From Helicobacter fennelliae (lineage in GTDB: Bacteria; Campylobacterota; Campylobacteria; Campylobacterales; Helicobacteraceae), in contig NZ_UGIB01000001.1 in assembly GCF_900451005.1 (NCBI RefSeq), forward strand, positions 806,001 through 870,000: a DNA stretch of 64,000 bases. The letters are read 5' to 3'. This document shows, one piece after another, positions 1 to 9,244 of this stretch. The notes under the pieces are model-generated. The model was not told the origin of the DNA and ran no database searches. It was given only the letters and a program-made list of their open reading frames with translations. A program made the position numbers and the translations under genes. Within the stretch, counting starts at the first letter, position 1; every line of letters begins with the position of its first letter.

Positions 1-2837
1 TTTTTTAAATGGAGCATATTCTTTAGAAAAATTTAAAATTTTAAGAGAGGATTTTAATGATGGTGAAATAGTTTTAAAAGAAGTTGAAGCCTCCAATTAT
101 GATTTTAATGAAGTTGGACTAAGCTTAGAAATTTTGAGAGAAGATACAAGCACAATGTTTGCAAAAGAATCTTTTATTGAAAATGTATTGAATGGCAAAA
201 GTCTTGAGGTTTATCATTTTGAGCCTCACCCACACGAGAAAGATAAAAAAATTAAAGTAAGCGAGAGTATTTCCACAAAAATTGCCCTAGAAAAAGCGGA
301 GATTCTAAAAGAATCTTTTTCTAATTTTTGTTTTTCTAGTAAGGAAAGAAGAGAGACAATAGAAAAAATCTATAATGAGACTATTAATGTCTTTACTCAT
401 AAAAGATTTAATTATGGAAACTTCTTGGAAACTCCGCACTTAAATAAAGAGATTACTTTAATGACGCATCAAAAGAATGCTGCTTTTAAAGCGATTTCTA
501 AAAATTCTTTACTTTTAGACCATCAAGTTGGAGCTGGAAAAACTTTGGCTGGAATCGCCATTGTAATGGAGCAAATTAGAATGAGTTTGATTAAAAAAGC
601 TTTAATTCTTGTTCCAAATCATTTAAGTGTGCAATGGGGAGAAGAGTTTAAAAGAGCTTATCCAAACGCAAATATTTTAAATGGAGAATGGAAAATGTAA
701 ATGACGACCCAAAGAAAAACAATGTTTTAGCCTGCACGACAGATGCTAAAAAGCCGCACTTGATTTTAGACTTATAGACCAAAATGCACAAGACTATGGA
801 GATTCTAAGATAAATAAGATGTGTGAGAAAGTCTTGCTTCACTACAAAGATGAAACCTATCAAAATGGCACACAACTTATCTTTTGTGATATGGGCGTGA
901 GTAAGCAACGCTCTCAAAAAAATTGATGTTTATGCTGAAGATAAAATAGAATATAAAAGTATTGAAGATGTAGCTAGAGAAATGAATTTAGTGTTGCTCT
1001 ATGATGAAAAAAATGAGGAAAATTTCTATGCTTTGCTTAAAAACTTTGATGAGCCATTAGAGGCAGAAAGTAATGGGATTAAGAAACGATATAGCATAGA
1101 AGACTTAATGGTATTGCAAGTAGAAAAATTTGATGTTTATGGGGATATACTTAAAAAACTTGTTAAGTCTGGAATCCCACAGGAGCAAATTGCTTTTATA
1201 GGCGATGCAAAGACCGACAATCAAAAACAAGAACTTTTTATGAAAATGAATGAGGGTGCAATAAGGGTTTTAATTGGTTCAACTACAAAAATGGGAACAG
1301 GCACAAATGTGCAAAAAAGAATTATCGCATTATACGAGCTTGATTGTCCGTGGAGACCTTGTGATTTAGAGCAAAGAATGGGAAGAGGGATTAGGCAAGG
1401 CAATATGTTTTTTGAAGAAGAATTGCAAAGAATGTTGGAAGCCTTGAAAGAAAAGGATTTGAGTTTGGAAGTAAAAAATCAAATCCTAGAAGAGAATATA
1501 AAATTTAATATAGCCCATTATCGTTATGCCACTGAACAAACTTATGATGCGAGAATGTTCCAGATTAATGAGCAAAAACTAAAACCTCTTGTGCAACTGA
1601 AATCTTTAAATTTTAACGATGGACAGAGAGTTTTTGAAGCAATAGATGCCGAAGTTGCAAATGTAGCTGAAATGAAAGCAGTTGCAACAGGAAACCCTTT
1701 TATTTTAGAAAAACATAAAATTACTTCACTTCTAAAAACAGAGGAGAGGTATTATGAACAATATAAAAAAGTATTTTACAAAACGAACGAAGCCTTGAGG
1801 TTTTAAAAGCCAAAAAACAAAGGCTAGAAAATGAAAATGAAATCTTAAGGGAATTTGTTAATAATAAAGAATTTGAAAAAGAAAATTATATCATAGAAGC
1901 TTTTGGGATAAAAATACACAAAAAGACTATTAATAAAGAGGAGGAAAAAGAACACAAAGCTTTAAAAGAGGCTATCAATTTAAATATTGAAAAAATATTT
2001 AAAAATCCTAGCAATAAAGAAGTAGAGGTTTTTAGGGTAAATAAAATCAAAGTCGTTTTAAGAGGAAAATTTAGCGAACTTGGTGGAGATTTTATCTATA
2101 CAGGGATAATGATTGATGAAAAGAATAGAGAATATGTGCCAAATAATATGTTTTTTAAAGCTCAAGGCGGGTGTTTAATCTTTGATTCTATTCCTAACCT
2201 TGATGGGCTTTTAACAAAAACAAAAAATATAATGTCTAAAGCTTCAAGTTTTATTCATAAAAACAGCGAGAATCTAAAACTTATAATCAGTGAAATTACG
2301 CAAAAAGAAAACTTTCTTAAAAACAATACTTTAGGTAGTTATCCAAGAAAGATTTTGCTTGATACTTTAAAAGCTGATGAGAAAAATATCAATGTAATTT
2401 TTGAATTAATTGCACAAAATAAGAAAGAGGGCATAAGAATTACACTTGATAGCAAAGAAATTCAACATTTGCTTCCACAATATCCAAAGCTTTTAGATGA
2501 GAGAGGGAAATTTAATTCTCAAAATACACAGAGTATCAATATCAGTGAAAATCAAGAATCCAAAATGTCAGATTCAACGAATAGAGCAATTTCTAAGGTA
2601 AATTGGAGCGAGGAATCACAACCTATACAATGCAAAACAGAAGCAGATAAAAAACTTAAAATCTCTGATGAAGAGAAATATGTTGCATTAATTGACAACA
2701 AAATTATACAAATAGAGGAGGCAAACATTGAGTTTCAAACTTTTAGCAGAAAAGATGAATTGGAATATAGAATTGCTATCTTAGAGCAGAATCAAGCAAA
2801 TATTTCAAATGCAAAAAGAAACAGGGACATATTATGA
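1..2837 (+). pseudogene. Remnant of giant SNF2-type helicase/DNA methylase
   Basis: Open at the window start and broken into at least four reading frames (about 2-700, 771-926, 927-1806 and 1790-2837). Segment 1 carries a Walker A motif (HQVGAGKTLAG, near 525-555). Segment 3 carries helicase motif VI (QRMGRGIRQGN, near 1372-1404). Segment 4 is a charged C-terminal region ending KRNRDIL. The DEAH-type core between Walker A and the C-terminal lobe is largely missing, so there is an internal deletion near 700-770 besides frameshifts. The break at 915-922 is an A7 tract where A6 restores the frame. Proteins of this kind, over 2,000 residues, are carried by Helicobacter conjugative islands (tfs3/tfs4) and their role is not settled. 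Certainly non-functional as one protein. Confidence 0.85.
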
Positions 2838-2846
2838 GCGGCAATA

Positions 2847-2875
2847 TTGACTTATTCATAATATATCAATATAAT
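2847..2875 (+). promoter_or_regulatory. Consensus promoter of the mazEF-like pair
   Basis: TTGACT at 2847-2852, 17 bases of spacer and TATAAT at 2870-2875, a near-perfect sigma-70 promoter. This is unusual in epsilonproteobacteria, which normally lack a clear -35 box. It lies 34 bases upstream of the antitoxin start, just after the helicase remnant. Confidence 0.75.
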
Positions 2876-2891
2876 TACTTTGTAATTATAT
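2869..2891. promoter_or_regulatory. Inverted repeat over the -10 box, probable operator
   Basis: Perfect 10-base arms (ATATAATTAC at 2869-2878, GTAATTATAT at 2882-2891) around a TTT loop. The left arm covers the -10 box of the promoter before the AbrB/MazE-like gene. MazE-type antitoxins commonly bind such palindromes to repress their own operon. A weak terminator of the upstream remnant is the alternative, but only a short T run follows. Confidence 0.6.
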
Positions 2892-2908
2892 TTTAAAGGG
2901 TAAATTTG

Positions 2909-3169
2909 ATGACAAAGTTAATAAAAATTGGCAATTCTTATGGCATTCGTATTCCAAAAGTTTTTATAAAAAAAGCTCATTTAGAAGACGCTGTTATTGA
3001 CCTAAAATTATTTAAAAATGGGCTTTTATTAAGCCCGAATAAAACACATCGTTCAAATTGGGATAGTGCAATACTTAGAAAAAGAGCAAAGCAAGAAGAT
3101 GATAAGCAAAACACAATCTCTTTGCAAAAAGATTTTGCTTGTGAGGATATGAGGGAATGGGAGTGGTAA
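2909..3169 (+). CDS. MazE/AbrB-type antitoxin
   Basis: About 86 residues. The N-terminal half (KIGNSYGIRIPKVFIKK) is the swapped-hairpin AbrB/MazE DNA-binding fold. The C-terminal half is charged and ends MREWEW, suited to binding a MazF-type partner. ATG 2909 is preferred over the TTG three bases upstream because AAAGGG lies at a good distance. Expected role: neutralise the toxin encoded directly downstream and repress the operon through the palindrome that overlaps its promoter. Family call firm; partner inferred from position. Confidence 0.8.
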   Translation: MTKLIKIGNSYGIRIPKVFIKKAHLEDAVIDLKLFKNGLLLSPNKTHRSNWDSAILRKRAKQEDDKQNTISLQKDFACEDMREWEW

Positions 3170-3171
3170 TA

Positions 3172-3484
3172 TTGAGGCAGTTTGAGATTTTTTGGATAGA
3201 TTTAAATCTTACAAAAGGAGCGGAAATTTCTAAAAAAAAGACCTTGTGTGATTATCTCACCCAATGAATTAAACTATTTACAAACAAGACTTGTCGCACC
3301 TATTACTTCAAAGGGATTTGATGCTCCTTTTAGAGTAAATTTTGAATTAGAGGGTAAAAAGGCTAGAATCCTTTGCGACCAAATTCGTTGTGTGAGTGTG
3401 GATAGATTCTTAAATAAAATTTGTGATTTAGAATCTAGTAAGCAAGAGGCTCTAAAAAATATTCTCTTAGAGATGTTTGCTTAA
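3172..3484 (+). pseudogene. MazF-like endoribonuclease toxin, frameshifted
   Basis: From TTG 3172 the frame reads FEIFWIDLNLTKGAEISKK, then breaks at an A8 tract (3232-3239). With A7 it continues RPCVIISPNELNYLQTR and on to the stop at 3484, giving about 104 residues of typical MazF size. The motif around RPCVIISPNE and the later CDQIRCVSVDR are MazF hallmarks. MazF enzymes cleave mRNA at short sequences. The gene is off as written, but slippage on the A tract, in replication or transcription, could restore it. A sequencing error in the homopolymer is also possible. Confidence 0.75.
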
Positions 3485-3506
3485 AGTTTAAAGATAAGGA
3501 GGCTAA

Positions 3507-4229
3507 ATGATATTGGATAATCAAGAATATATGCTAGATTTGTGTATAAGAATGGCTCATCACAGCACAGCAATAGAAGGTAATACGCTTACTCAAGATG
3601 AAACAGCCTCTATTATCCTAGATAATTTCATTCCAAGAGCAATAAAAGATAGGGAATTTTATGAAGTAAGAAATTATAAATACCTCTTGCCTTATTTTAT
3701 AGAAAAACTTAAATCAAATACAAAGATTGACTTAGAACTTATAAAATTTTTTCATTCTTTTATAATGAAAGATTTGCACGAGGAAGCGGGGAAATTTAAA
3801 ACCTTAGAAAATGCGATTATAGGTGCAGATTTTGAAACAGCTAAACCTTATTTAGTATCTTCATTGCTTAAAGATATGTGCGATAACCTATATTATAAAT
3901 TAGAAAACTCTAAAAATGATGAGGAAAAAATTAAGGCAATTTTGCAATCCCATATTCATTTTGAAAAAATTCATCCCTTTAGCGATGGTAATGGGAGAAC
4001 AGGCAGGCTTTTGATAGCCTATTCTTGTTTTGAGAATAATTTAACTCCTATCATTTTGCCCAAAGAAGAAAAGGCTTATTATATTTCTTGTCTAAGAGCA
4101 AACAAAATAGATGATGTGATGATTGATTTTATTAAAAAAATTCAAAAGGAAGAACAACAAAGGATAGAGAAATTTAAGTCGGTTGCTTTGAGTCTTAAGA
4201 ATGATTTGAAGCCAAAGAATAGAAAATAA
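3507..4229 (+). CDS. Fic-domain AMP-transferase, class II, basic tail
   Basis: 240 residues. The Fic core HPFSDGNGRTGR begins near residue 156 and is intact, so adenylylation (or another NMP transfer) of target hydroxyls is expected. The N-terminal motif STAIEGN (residues 20-26) fits the (S/T)xxxE(G/N) inhibitory helix of class II Fic proteins, so it should be self-inhibited. The C-terminus ends LKPKNRK, a basic tail shared in style with many proteins of this island. AAGGAGG precedes ATG 3507. First gene of a compact run with a coiled-coil protein, a HipA-like kinase, a second Fic protein and a phosphoesterase. Fic proteins delivered by T4SS are known in Bartonella and reported in Campylobacter fetus. 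Confidence 0.9.
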   Translation: MILDNQEYMLDLCIRMAHHSTAIEGNTLTQDETASIILDNFIPRAIKDREFYEVRNYKYLLPYFIEKLKSNTKIDLELIKFFHSFIMKDLHEEAGKFKTLENAIIGADFETAKPYLVSSLLKDMCDNLYYKLENSKNDEEKIKAILQSHIHFEKIHPFSDGNGRTGRLLIAYSCFENNLTPIILPKEEKAYYISCLRANKIDDVMIDFIKKIQKEEQQRIEKFKSVALSLKNDLKPKNRK

Positions 4230-4244
4230 ACTAAGGAGAACACA

Positions 4245-6242
4245 ATGCTAAATTTAACTTTACGAAGAGTTGATTTCAATGAATTAAGAGTTGAGGACAT
4301 TTCAAAAAGACCCATTTTAGAGTCTTTGCAGAAGTTTTGGAGCAAAAGTGAAAATGAATATATAGATTTTTTAGAAAAAAATAATATTGACTTTTACAAA
4401 AATTTCTCTTCTATTGCAGAGCTTAAAGAAGTTATGAAGCACGATATTACTATTCTTAATACCATAGCAGAGCAAGGCTTGGATAATGCCTTTGATTTTA
4501 AAACTATTAACTTGCTAAAATCTAAGAATCTTAAAGAGATACACGACCACGAATTTATGAAACTAACGATTGATTTAAGACACATAAACAATCCTGAATC
4601 TAAAGAGCTTATTAAAGATTTATTTTTAGAAACCAAGAGTGTTTCTTTGGTTGATTTCGTAGATGTCAATGAGGATTCTTGTTCTCTTATCTATCATAAG
4701 AAAGGAGCATTTTATTATAATGATGAACCCTATATGTGCAATACGAGAGAGAGTTTAACTTTGTTAGAAAATTATGAAGTGCCAAAAGATAATAATTTTA
4801 TCCTTTCAAGACTTTTACTTGATTTAGCAAATAAGCTAGAAGAGAATGGCGTAGAAGAGAGTTTTTGTGTGCAATACAATAATGGAGAAGAAAATAATAA
4901 AAATATCCACGAAGTTATTTATTGGGGGCATTTGAGTGCAGAAGAAAAAAAAGAAATTAAAGCTGAAATGCGAGAGCAAAAAGAGTTGAATAATGAGGCA
5001 AAAAGTCAAGCAAAACAAGAACTAAAGGTAGAAGCAAATAACAATAGAAATTCTCTTAAGCCTCAAGAGGCGAAAGAAGTATTAGAACAAGAAAAGAATG
5101 TGCGTCTTTATAATATTTCTGAATTTGCTAAAGAACAAGCGGAGAATAAGACACAGGAATCTTTTAGTGAAGCAAAAGAAAGACAAGAAACGAAGATTAA
5201 TGAGATTATTGCTAAAAGTATAGAACTTTATAAACAAAAAGAACAAGAAAAGCTCAAAGCAAAGCTAGAAAAAGCAGAAAAAGATTCCGCAAATGCTTAT
5301 AATGATTTAAAAGATTATCTCCACAATGGCTTAAGTATCTTAGAAGCCCTTAAAAATATTCAGCAAAAATATCGCAATGAAGATACAATTAATTTTGCTT
5401 CTTTACTTTTTAGCAAGGATATTTTAAATCTAAGGAGCAAGGAAGAAAAAATCATAAGTCTTACCCAAGAAAAAGGAGAGTTAAGGGCAGAGTGTGAAAA
5501 TGCTTATAATGAAATAGAAAAAAGAGAAGAGACTATTTCTAAGCTTAAAAGCACGCTTCAGAGCAAGATTAATGAAATGCAAAATTATGAATATGAGTTA
5601 GAAAAAAATTTTGAGGTAAAACTCCAAGAAAAAGAAGCAGCAATGCTTAAAGAGCTTGAAAGTTTGCAAAAAGAACAAGAGAAGGTAAATAATGAATATG
5701 AGCAAGAGATTAAAGAGCTTGATTGTGCAAATGAGGAATTAAGCAATGAAAATAAAAAGATTAATGAACAAAATTTAAAGCTTAACTCTCAAAATGCAGC
5801 TCTGCAAAAGTCTTTAAGTGAGATTGAAAATAGATATGAAAAAGACAAGGAGCAAATGAAGCAAGAAGTAGAAGTGTTAAATGATGAAAATAAAAAAATC
5901 AATGAAATAAACTTCAAATTAAGTTCTCAAAATACTCTCTTAGAATCTCATTTAAAAGAACAGAAAAAAGAGTTAGAATCCTTACAAAAAGAATTTAAAG
6001 AAAAGCTAGAGGTAGCAGAATCACACATTAAAAAACTCTATAAACTTGAAGCACAAGTAGAAATTTTTAATGACAAAGAAAATATGTATAAAGAACAAAT
6101 CAAGGAGCTTAAGAGCAAAAATACTGCTTTAGAAGGAAAACTAAGTAACATAGTTGAAAATATGATGAATAAACAAAATAGTCAGCCACAAGCAAAAACT
6201 GAAAAATCCAAAAGAAGCAGAGACATATTGGGAGATATATAG
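4245..6242 (+). CDS. Large coiled-coil protein ending KRSRDILGDI
   Basis: 665 residues. The first about 230 residues look globular (motifs such as YEVPKDNNFILSRLL). From about residue 240 onward it is almost continuous coiled coil rich in K, E, Q and N. No signal peptide or membrane segment. The last residues (KSKRSRDILGDI) resemble the end of the helicase remnant (KRNRDIL) and the PRARDIL motif of the protein at 13978-14886. Start ATG has AAGGAG nine bases upstream. Spaced 15 bases after the first fic gene and one base before the kinase gene, so one operon. Function not recognised; a T4SS substrate or scaffold is inferred from tail and position. Confidence 0.7.
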   Translation: MLNLTLRRVDFNELRVEDISKRPILESLQKFWSKSENEYIDFLEKNNIDFYKNFSSIAELKEVMKHDITILNTIAEQGLDNAFDFKTINLLKSKNLKEIHDHEFMKLTIDLRHINNPESKELIKDLFLETKSVSLVDFVDVNEDSCSLIYHKKGAFYYNDEPYMCNTRESLTLLENYEVPKDNNFILSRLLLDLANKLEENGVEESFCVQYNNGEENNKNIHEVIYWGHLSAEEKKEIKAEMREQKELNNEAKSQAKQELKVEANNNRNSLKPQEAKEVLEQEKNVRLYNISEFAKEQAENKTQESFSEAKERQETKINEIIAKSIELYKQKEQEKLKAKLEKAEKDSANAYNDLKDYLHNGLSILEALKNIQQKYRNEDTINFASLLFSKDILNLRSKEEKIISLTQEKGELRAECENAYNEIEKREETISKLKSTLQSKINEMQNYEYELEKNFEVKLQEKEAAMLKELESLQKEQEKVNNEYEQEIKELDCANEELSNENKKINEQNLKLNSQNAALQKSLSEIENRYEKDKEQMKQEVEVLNDENKKINEINFKLSSQNTLLESHLKEQKKELESLQKEFKEKLEVAESHIKKLYKLEAQVEIFNDKENMYKEQIKELKSKNTALEGKLSNIVENMMNKQNSQPQAKTEKSKRSRDILGDI

Positions 6243-6243
6243 A

Positions 6244-7539
6244 ATGCAATATGTTTTAAAAAACAAAGACAAAGTGGTTTTAGAGTTTGAAGTAGAAATT
6301 GATAGTGAAATTCTTAAAGGACAAACCATTCATTATGTCTCTTTAAAAAATGCAAAAATTTTTAATGAAAATTTGCTTCCAAGAATGGTTGATAAAACAA
6401 AATTATTAAGCTCATTAGAATCTTGGATAAAGCAAAGAAAAATTCCTAAAAATAGACAATTTGCAAAAAATGTCCTTGCCTCAATTCCTACAAACATTGA
6501 AGATAATTTAATGGCTTATGTAGATATTTCTTTTGCACTTTCTCTAAATGATTCTTATTGGATAATTCCCACAAATAAAGATTACAAATGGAAAGATTAT
6601 AATCTCTATGAGAATGAGTTTAGCGAGGCTTTAGCCTTAAGTGCTTTTGGGCTTAAAATGACAAAGGCAAATGGCTTTACAAGTTCTCCTGAATACACTA
6701 CCAATGGAATGTTAAAAAAATGTTGGTATAGGGAAAATGATAAAGTTTGTCTTTATAAATGTATTAGCGAAATGTATAATGGTTTAGGCGAAGCATATAG
6801 TGAATATTATATGGCTCAAATTGCTGAAATTATGGAATTTGAACACATAAATTATGATTTAAAAATGTTTCATAATCAATTAGTGAGTTCTTGTGAAATC
6901 TTTACAAGTGAAAATGAGGGTTATTTGCCAATTTACACACTTTTAGATGAATCAATCAAAAACTATAATAAATTAAGATTAATGAGAGAGATTCCAAAAA
7001 TTTATGGTGAAAATGCTTTTAATGACCTTATGGTTTTTGATGCTTTAATTATGAACATTGATAGACATTTAGGAAATTTTGGAATGATAGTAGATAATGA
7101 TACAGGAGAGATTCTGCGCCCTGCACCTATCTTTGATAATGGACTATCTTTTATGGCAACTTTGGATAAAAATGATTTTTGTAATATAGCAAATAGTTTA
7201 GATAAAGATATAAGTTATTTTGAATTACAATTTGATGAGCAACTTAAAATATTCATAGAGCCTCGCCACGCTAAAAACCTCCAAAAACTCTCTAGTTTTA
7301 ACTTTAAAAGACACGAAAAATATAACTTAAGTGAGGAATGGTTACAACCCATAGAATCTTATATACAACAAAGAGCCAAAATGGCTTTGAGATTTATAGA
7401 GGAGAAGTATATAAATGTAACCGATGAATTAGATATATCGCAAATTAAAGATGAGATTGTAATGAGCAAGGAATCTAACCTTAATGGTATGACAAGCCAT
7501 ATGGAAAAATTTCCATTGCATACAAGGAAAAAAAGGTGA
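6244..7539 (+). CDS. HipA/CtkA-like serine/threonine kinase
   Basis: 431 residues. The catalytic loop NIDRHLGNFG (Asp near residue 273) and metal-binding PIFDNG (Asp near 298) are those of HipA-family kinases. CtkA of H. pylori is such a kinase on a conjugative island and reaches host cells with help of the island T4SS, where it promotes NF-kB signalling. This gene sits in the same type of island, which supports orthology at the level of role. The C-terminus ends HTRKKR. It lacks a HipB partner; its neighbours are Fic proteins instead. The next gene starts inside its stop codon region, so translation is coupled. Confidence 0.85.
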   Translation: MQYVLKNKDKVVLEFEVEIDSEILKGQTIHYVSLKNAKIFNENLLPRMVDKTKLLSSLESWIKQRKIPKNRQFAKNVLASIPTNIEDNLMAYVDISFALSLNDSYWIIPTNKDYKWKDYNLYENEFSEALALSAFGLKMTKANGFTSSPEYTTNGMLKKCWYRENDKVCLYKCISEMYNGLGEAYSEYYMAQIAEIMEFEHINYDLKMFHNQLVSSCEIFTSENEGYLPIYTLLDESIKNYNKLRLMREIPKIYGENAFNDLMVFDALIMNIDRHLGNFGMIVDNDTGEILRPAPIFDNGLSFMATLDKNDFCNIANSLDKDISYFELQFDEQLKIFIEPRHAKNLQKLSSFNFKRHEKYNLSEEWLQPIESYIQQRAKMALRFIEEKYINVTDELDISQIKDEIVMSKESNLNGMTSHMEKFPLHTRKKR

Positions 7540-8318
7540 ATGAAATCCTTGAAATTTTACTTAGAGAAAAAAGGAATTCTCATAAAAATGGTTTGTATCA
7601 TTATACACAAGTTCATTTTGCTTATAATTCCAATCACATTGAGGGAAGCACACTCACAAATGAACAAACAAGATTGATTTATGAAAAAGATACTTTTTTA
7701 GCAAATGAAAATCAAATCATTAAAACAAACGATATTTTAGAAGCAAAAAATCATTTTGTAGCCTTTGATTTTATTTTAGAAAATGCTTTGATTGATTTAG
7801 ATATTGATTTTATTAAGAATTTACACTTTTTAGTAAAACAAAATTGCACTGATATAAAAACCATAGGTGATTTTAAAAAAAGCCCTAATTTTGTAGGCAA
7901 TATTAAAACAACCCCACCAAGTCAAGTTTTAAAAGAAATGAATATTTTGCTTGAAAATTACAAGAAAGAAAATTCTTTAGAAAAAATTATAGAATCTCAT
8001 TTTCACTTTGAGAAAATTCACCCTTTTGAAGATGGTAATGGTAGAGTAGGAAGACTTTTAATGTTTAAAGAATGCTTAAAAAATAATGTTATTCCATTTA
8101 TTATTGATGAGGAACATAGATTGTTTTATTATAGAGGTTTGAAAGAATATCCTAACACAAAAGGATTTTTAATTGATACTTGCCTTTCTTGTCAAGATAA
8201 ATTTAAAGAGATTTTGGAATATTTTGAAGTAGAAATTTCAAATAATCCTCAGGCTCAAAACACACAAGAATATTTAAACGAAAAATCAAATTCCCATATC
8301 AAAAGGAAAAGAAAATGA
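7536..8318 (+). CDS. Second Fic-domain AMP-transferase, basic tail
   Basis: 260 residues from GTG 7536, overlapping the kinase stop by four bases. Intact Fic core HPFEDGNGRVGR near residue 162. The N-terminal SNHIEGS (residues 32-38) matches the (S/T)xxxE(G/N) inhibitory motif, so it is also class II. It is clearly divergent from the first Fic protein, not a recent duplicate. The C-terminus SNSHIKRKRK is strongly basic. Active on protein side chains if released from inhibition. Both Fic genes in one operon with a kinase point to a set of protein-modifying effectors rather than housekeeping enzymes. Confidence 0.9.
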   Translation: MNEILEILLREKRNSHKNGLYHYTQVHFAYNSNHIEGSTLTNEQTRLIYEKDTFLANENQIIKTNDILEAKNHFVAFDFILENALIDLDIDFIKNLHFLVKQNCTDIKTIGDFKKSPNFVGNIKTTPPSQVLKEMNILLENYKKENSLEKIIESHFHFEKIHPFEDGNGRVGRLLMFKECLKNNVIPFIIDEEHRLFYYRGLKEYPNTKGFLIDTCLSCQDKFKEILEYFEVEISNNPQAQNTQEYLNEKSNSHIKRKRK

Positions 8319-8348
8319 GAAATTTTCACAATCAAAAGGAAACAAGTA

Positions 8349-9161
8349 ATGGCAATCTATTTTTTTGGTGATACTCACGCAGGAATTGATATTGATAAAA
8401 TTTTCTTTGTGAAAGATTATACAAAAGAAGATTTTATTATAGTATGTGGAGATTTTGGAGTATTGTGGAGTGATTTAGATGGAAAATATAAGCAAATTGA
8501 TGCCCTAAAAATGGAGGAAAATTTAAAAGAAAGGATAGAAAAACTTCCCTGCACTTTACTTTTCATTGATGGAAACCACGACAATTTCAATCGTTTAAAG
8601 GCTTTAAAACAAGTCAAAAAATTTGGTGGTGTGCTTGGAGAATACTTAGAAAACAAATGCTATCATTTGAAAAGAGGGCAAATTTATAACATTGATAATA
8701 AATTTGTCTTTACAATGGGTGGGGCTTTAAGTATTGATAAATATAGAAGAGAACCAAATTTAAGCTGGTGGGAAGATGAGGAAATCAGTGAAAAAGACCT
8801 TGAGACCGCCCTAGAAAATATTTCAAACTTCAAAGGAAAACTTGATTTTTGTGTAACACACACTTGCCCACAAAGTTTTTTTAAAAAACTTGGCGAACAA
8901 ATGGATATAAGCCATAAAATAGAGGATAAGAATCCCTATAAGTTAGAAATCATCTATCAAACCTTATTTAAACAGAATAAGATTCCAAAATATTTTATGT
9001 TTGGGCATTGGCATAGAGATATTAGCTTTAATATAGGCACAACCACCGCAAATTGTCTTTATTATCACACTTTAAAAACAATAGAAAATGATGCTTTGGA
9101 GAGGAGAAATTATAAAGATGAAATTAAATGGGTTAAAAGACATAAAGGCATACTTTGTTAA
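8349..9161 (+). CDS. Calcineurin-like metallophosphoesterase
   Basis: 270 residues. Metal-ligand motifs in order: FGDTHAG near the N-terminus, VCGDFG, DGNHDNFNR, CVTHTCPQ and FGHWHRD near residue 222. These are the five blocks of the two-metal phosphoesterase fold. Substrate unknown; relatives act on phosphoproteins, nucleotides or nucleic acids. No signal peptide, so cytosolic or exported by T4SS. The tail (EIKWVKRHKGILC) is less basic than its neighbours. Starts 30 bases after the second fic gene. A phosphatase beside an operon kinase could reverse its action; that is inference. Confidence 0.85.
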   Translation: MAIYFFGDTHAGIDIDKIFFVKDYTKEDFIIVCGDFGVLWSDLDGKYKQIDALKMEENLKERIEKLPCTLLFIDGNHDNFNRLKALKQVKKFGGVLGEYLENKCYHLKRGQIYNIDNKFVFTMGGALSIDKYRREPNLSWWEDEEISEKDLETALENISNFKGKLDFCVTHTCPQSFFKKLGEQMDISHKIEDKNPYKLEIIYQTLFKQNKIPKYFMFGHWHRDISFNIGTTTANCLYYHTLKTIENDALERRNYKDEIKWVKRHKGILC

Positions 9162-9244
9162 GGAAAAGAATATGTTAAAAAAGATGTTTCAATCACAAAA
9201 ATCAAATAAAAGAAAACTTAGATGAAGTTTGTTGAATTAAAATT

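Noticed and set aside
648-917. 89-codon minus-strand frame in the helicase remnant
   Set aside because: Antisense shadow of the broken helicase; no family features.
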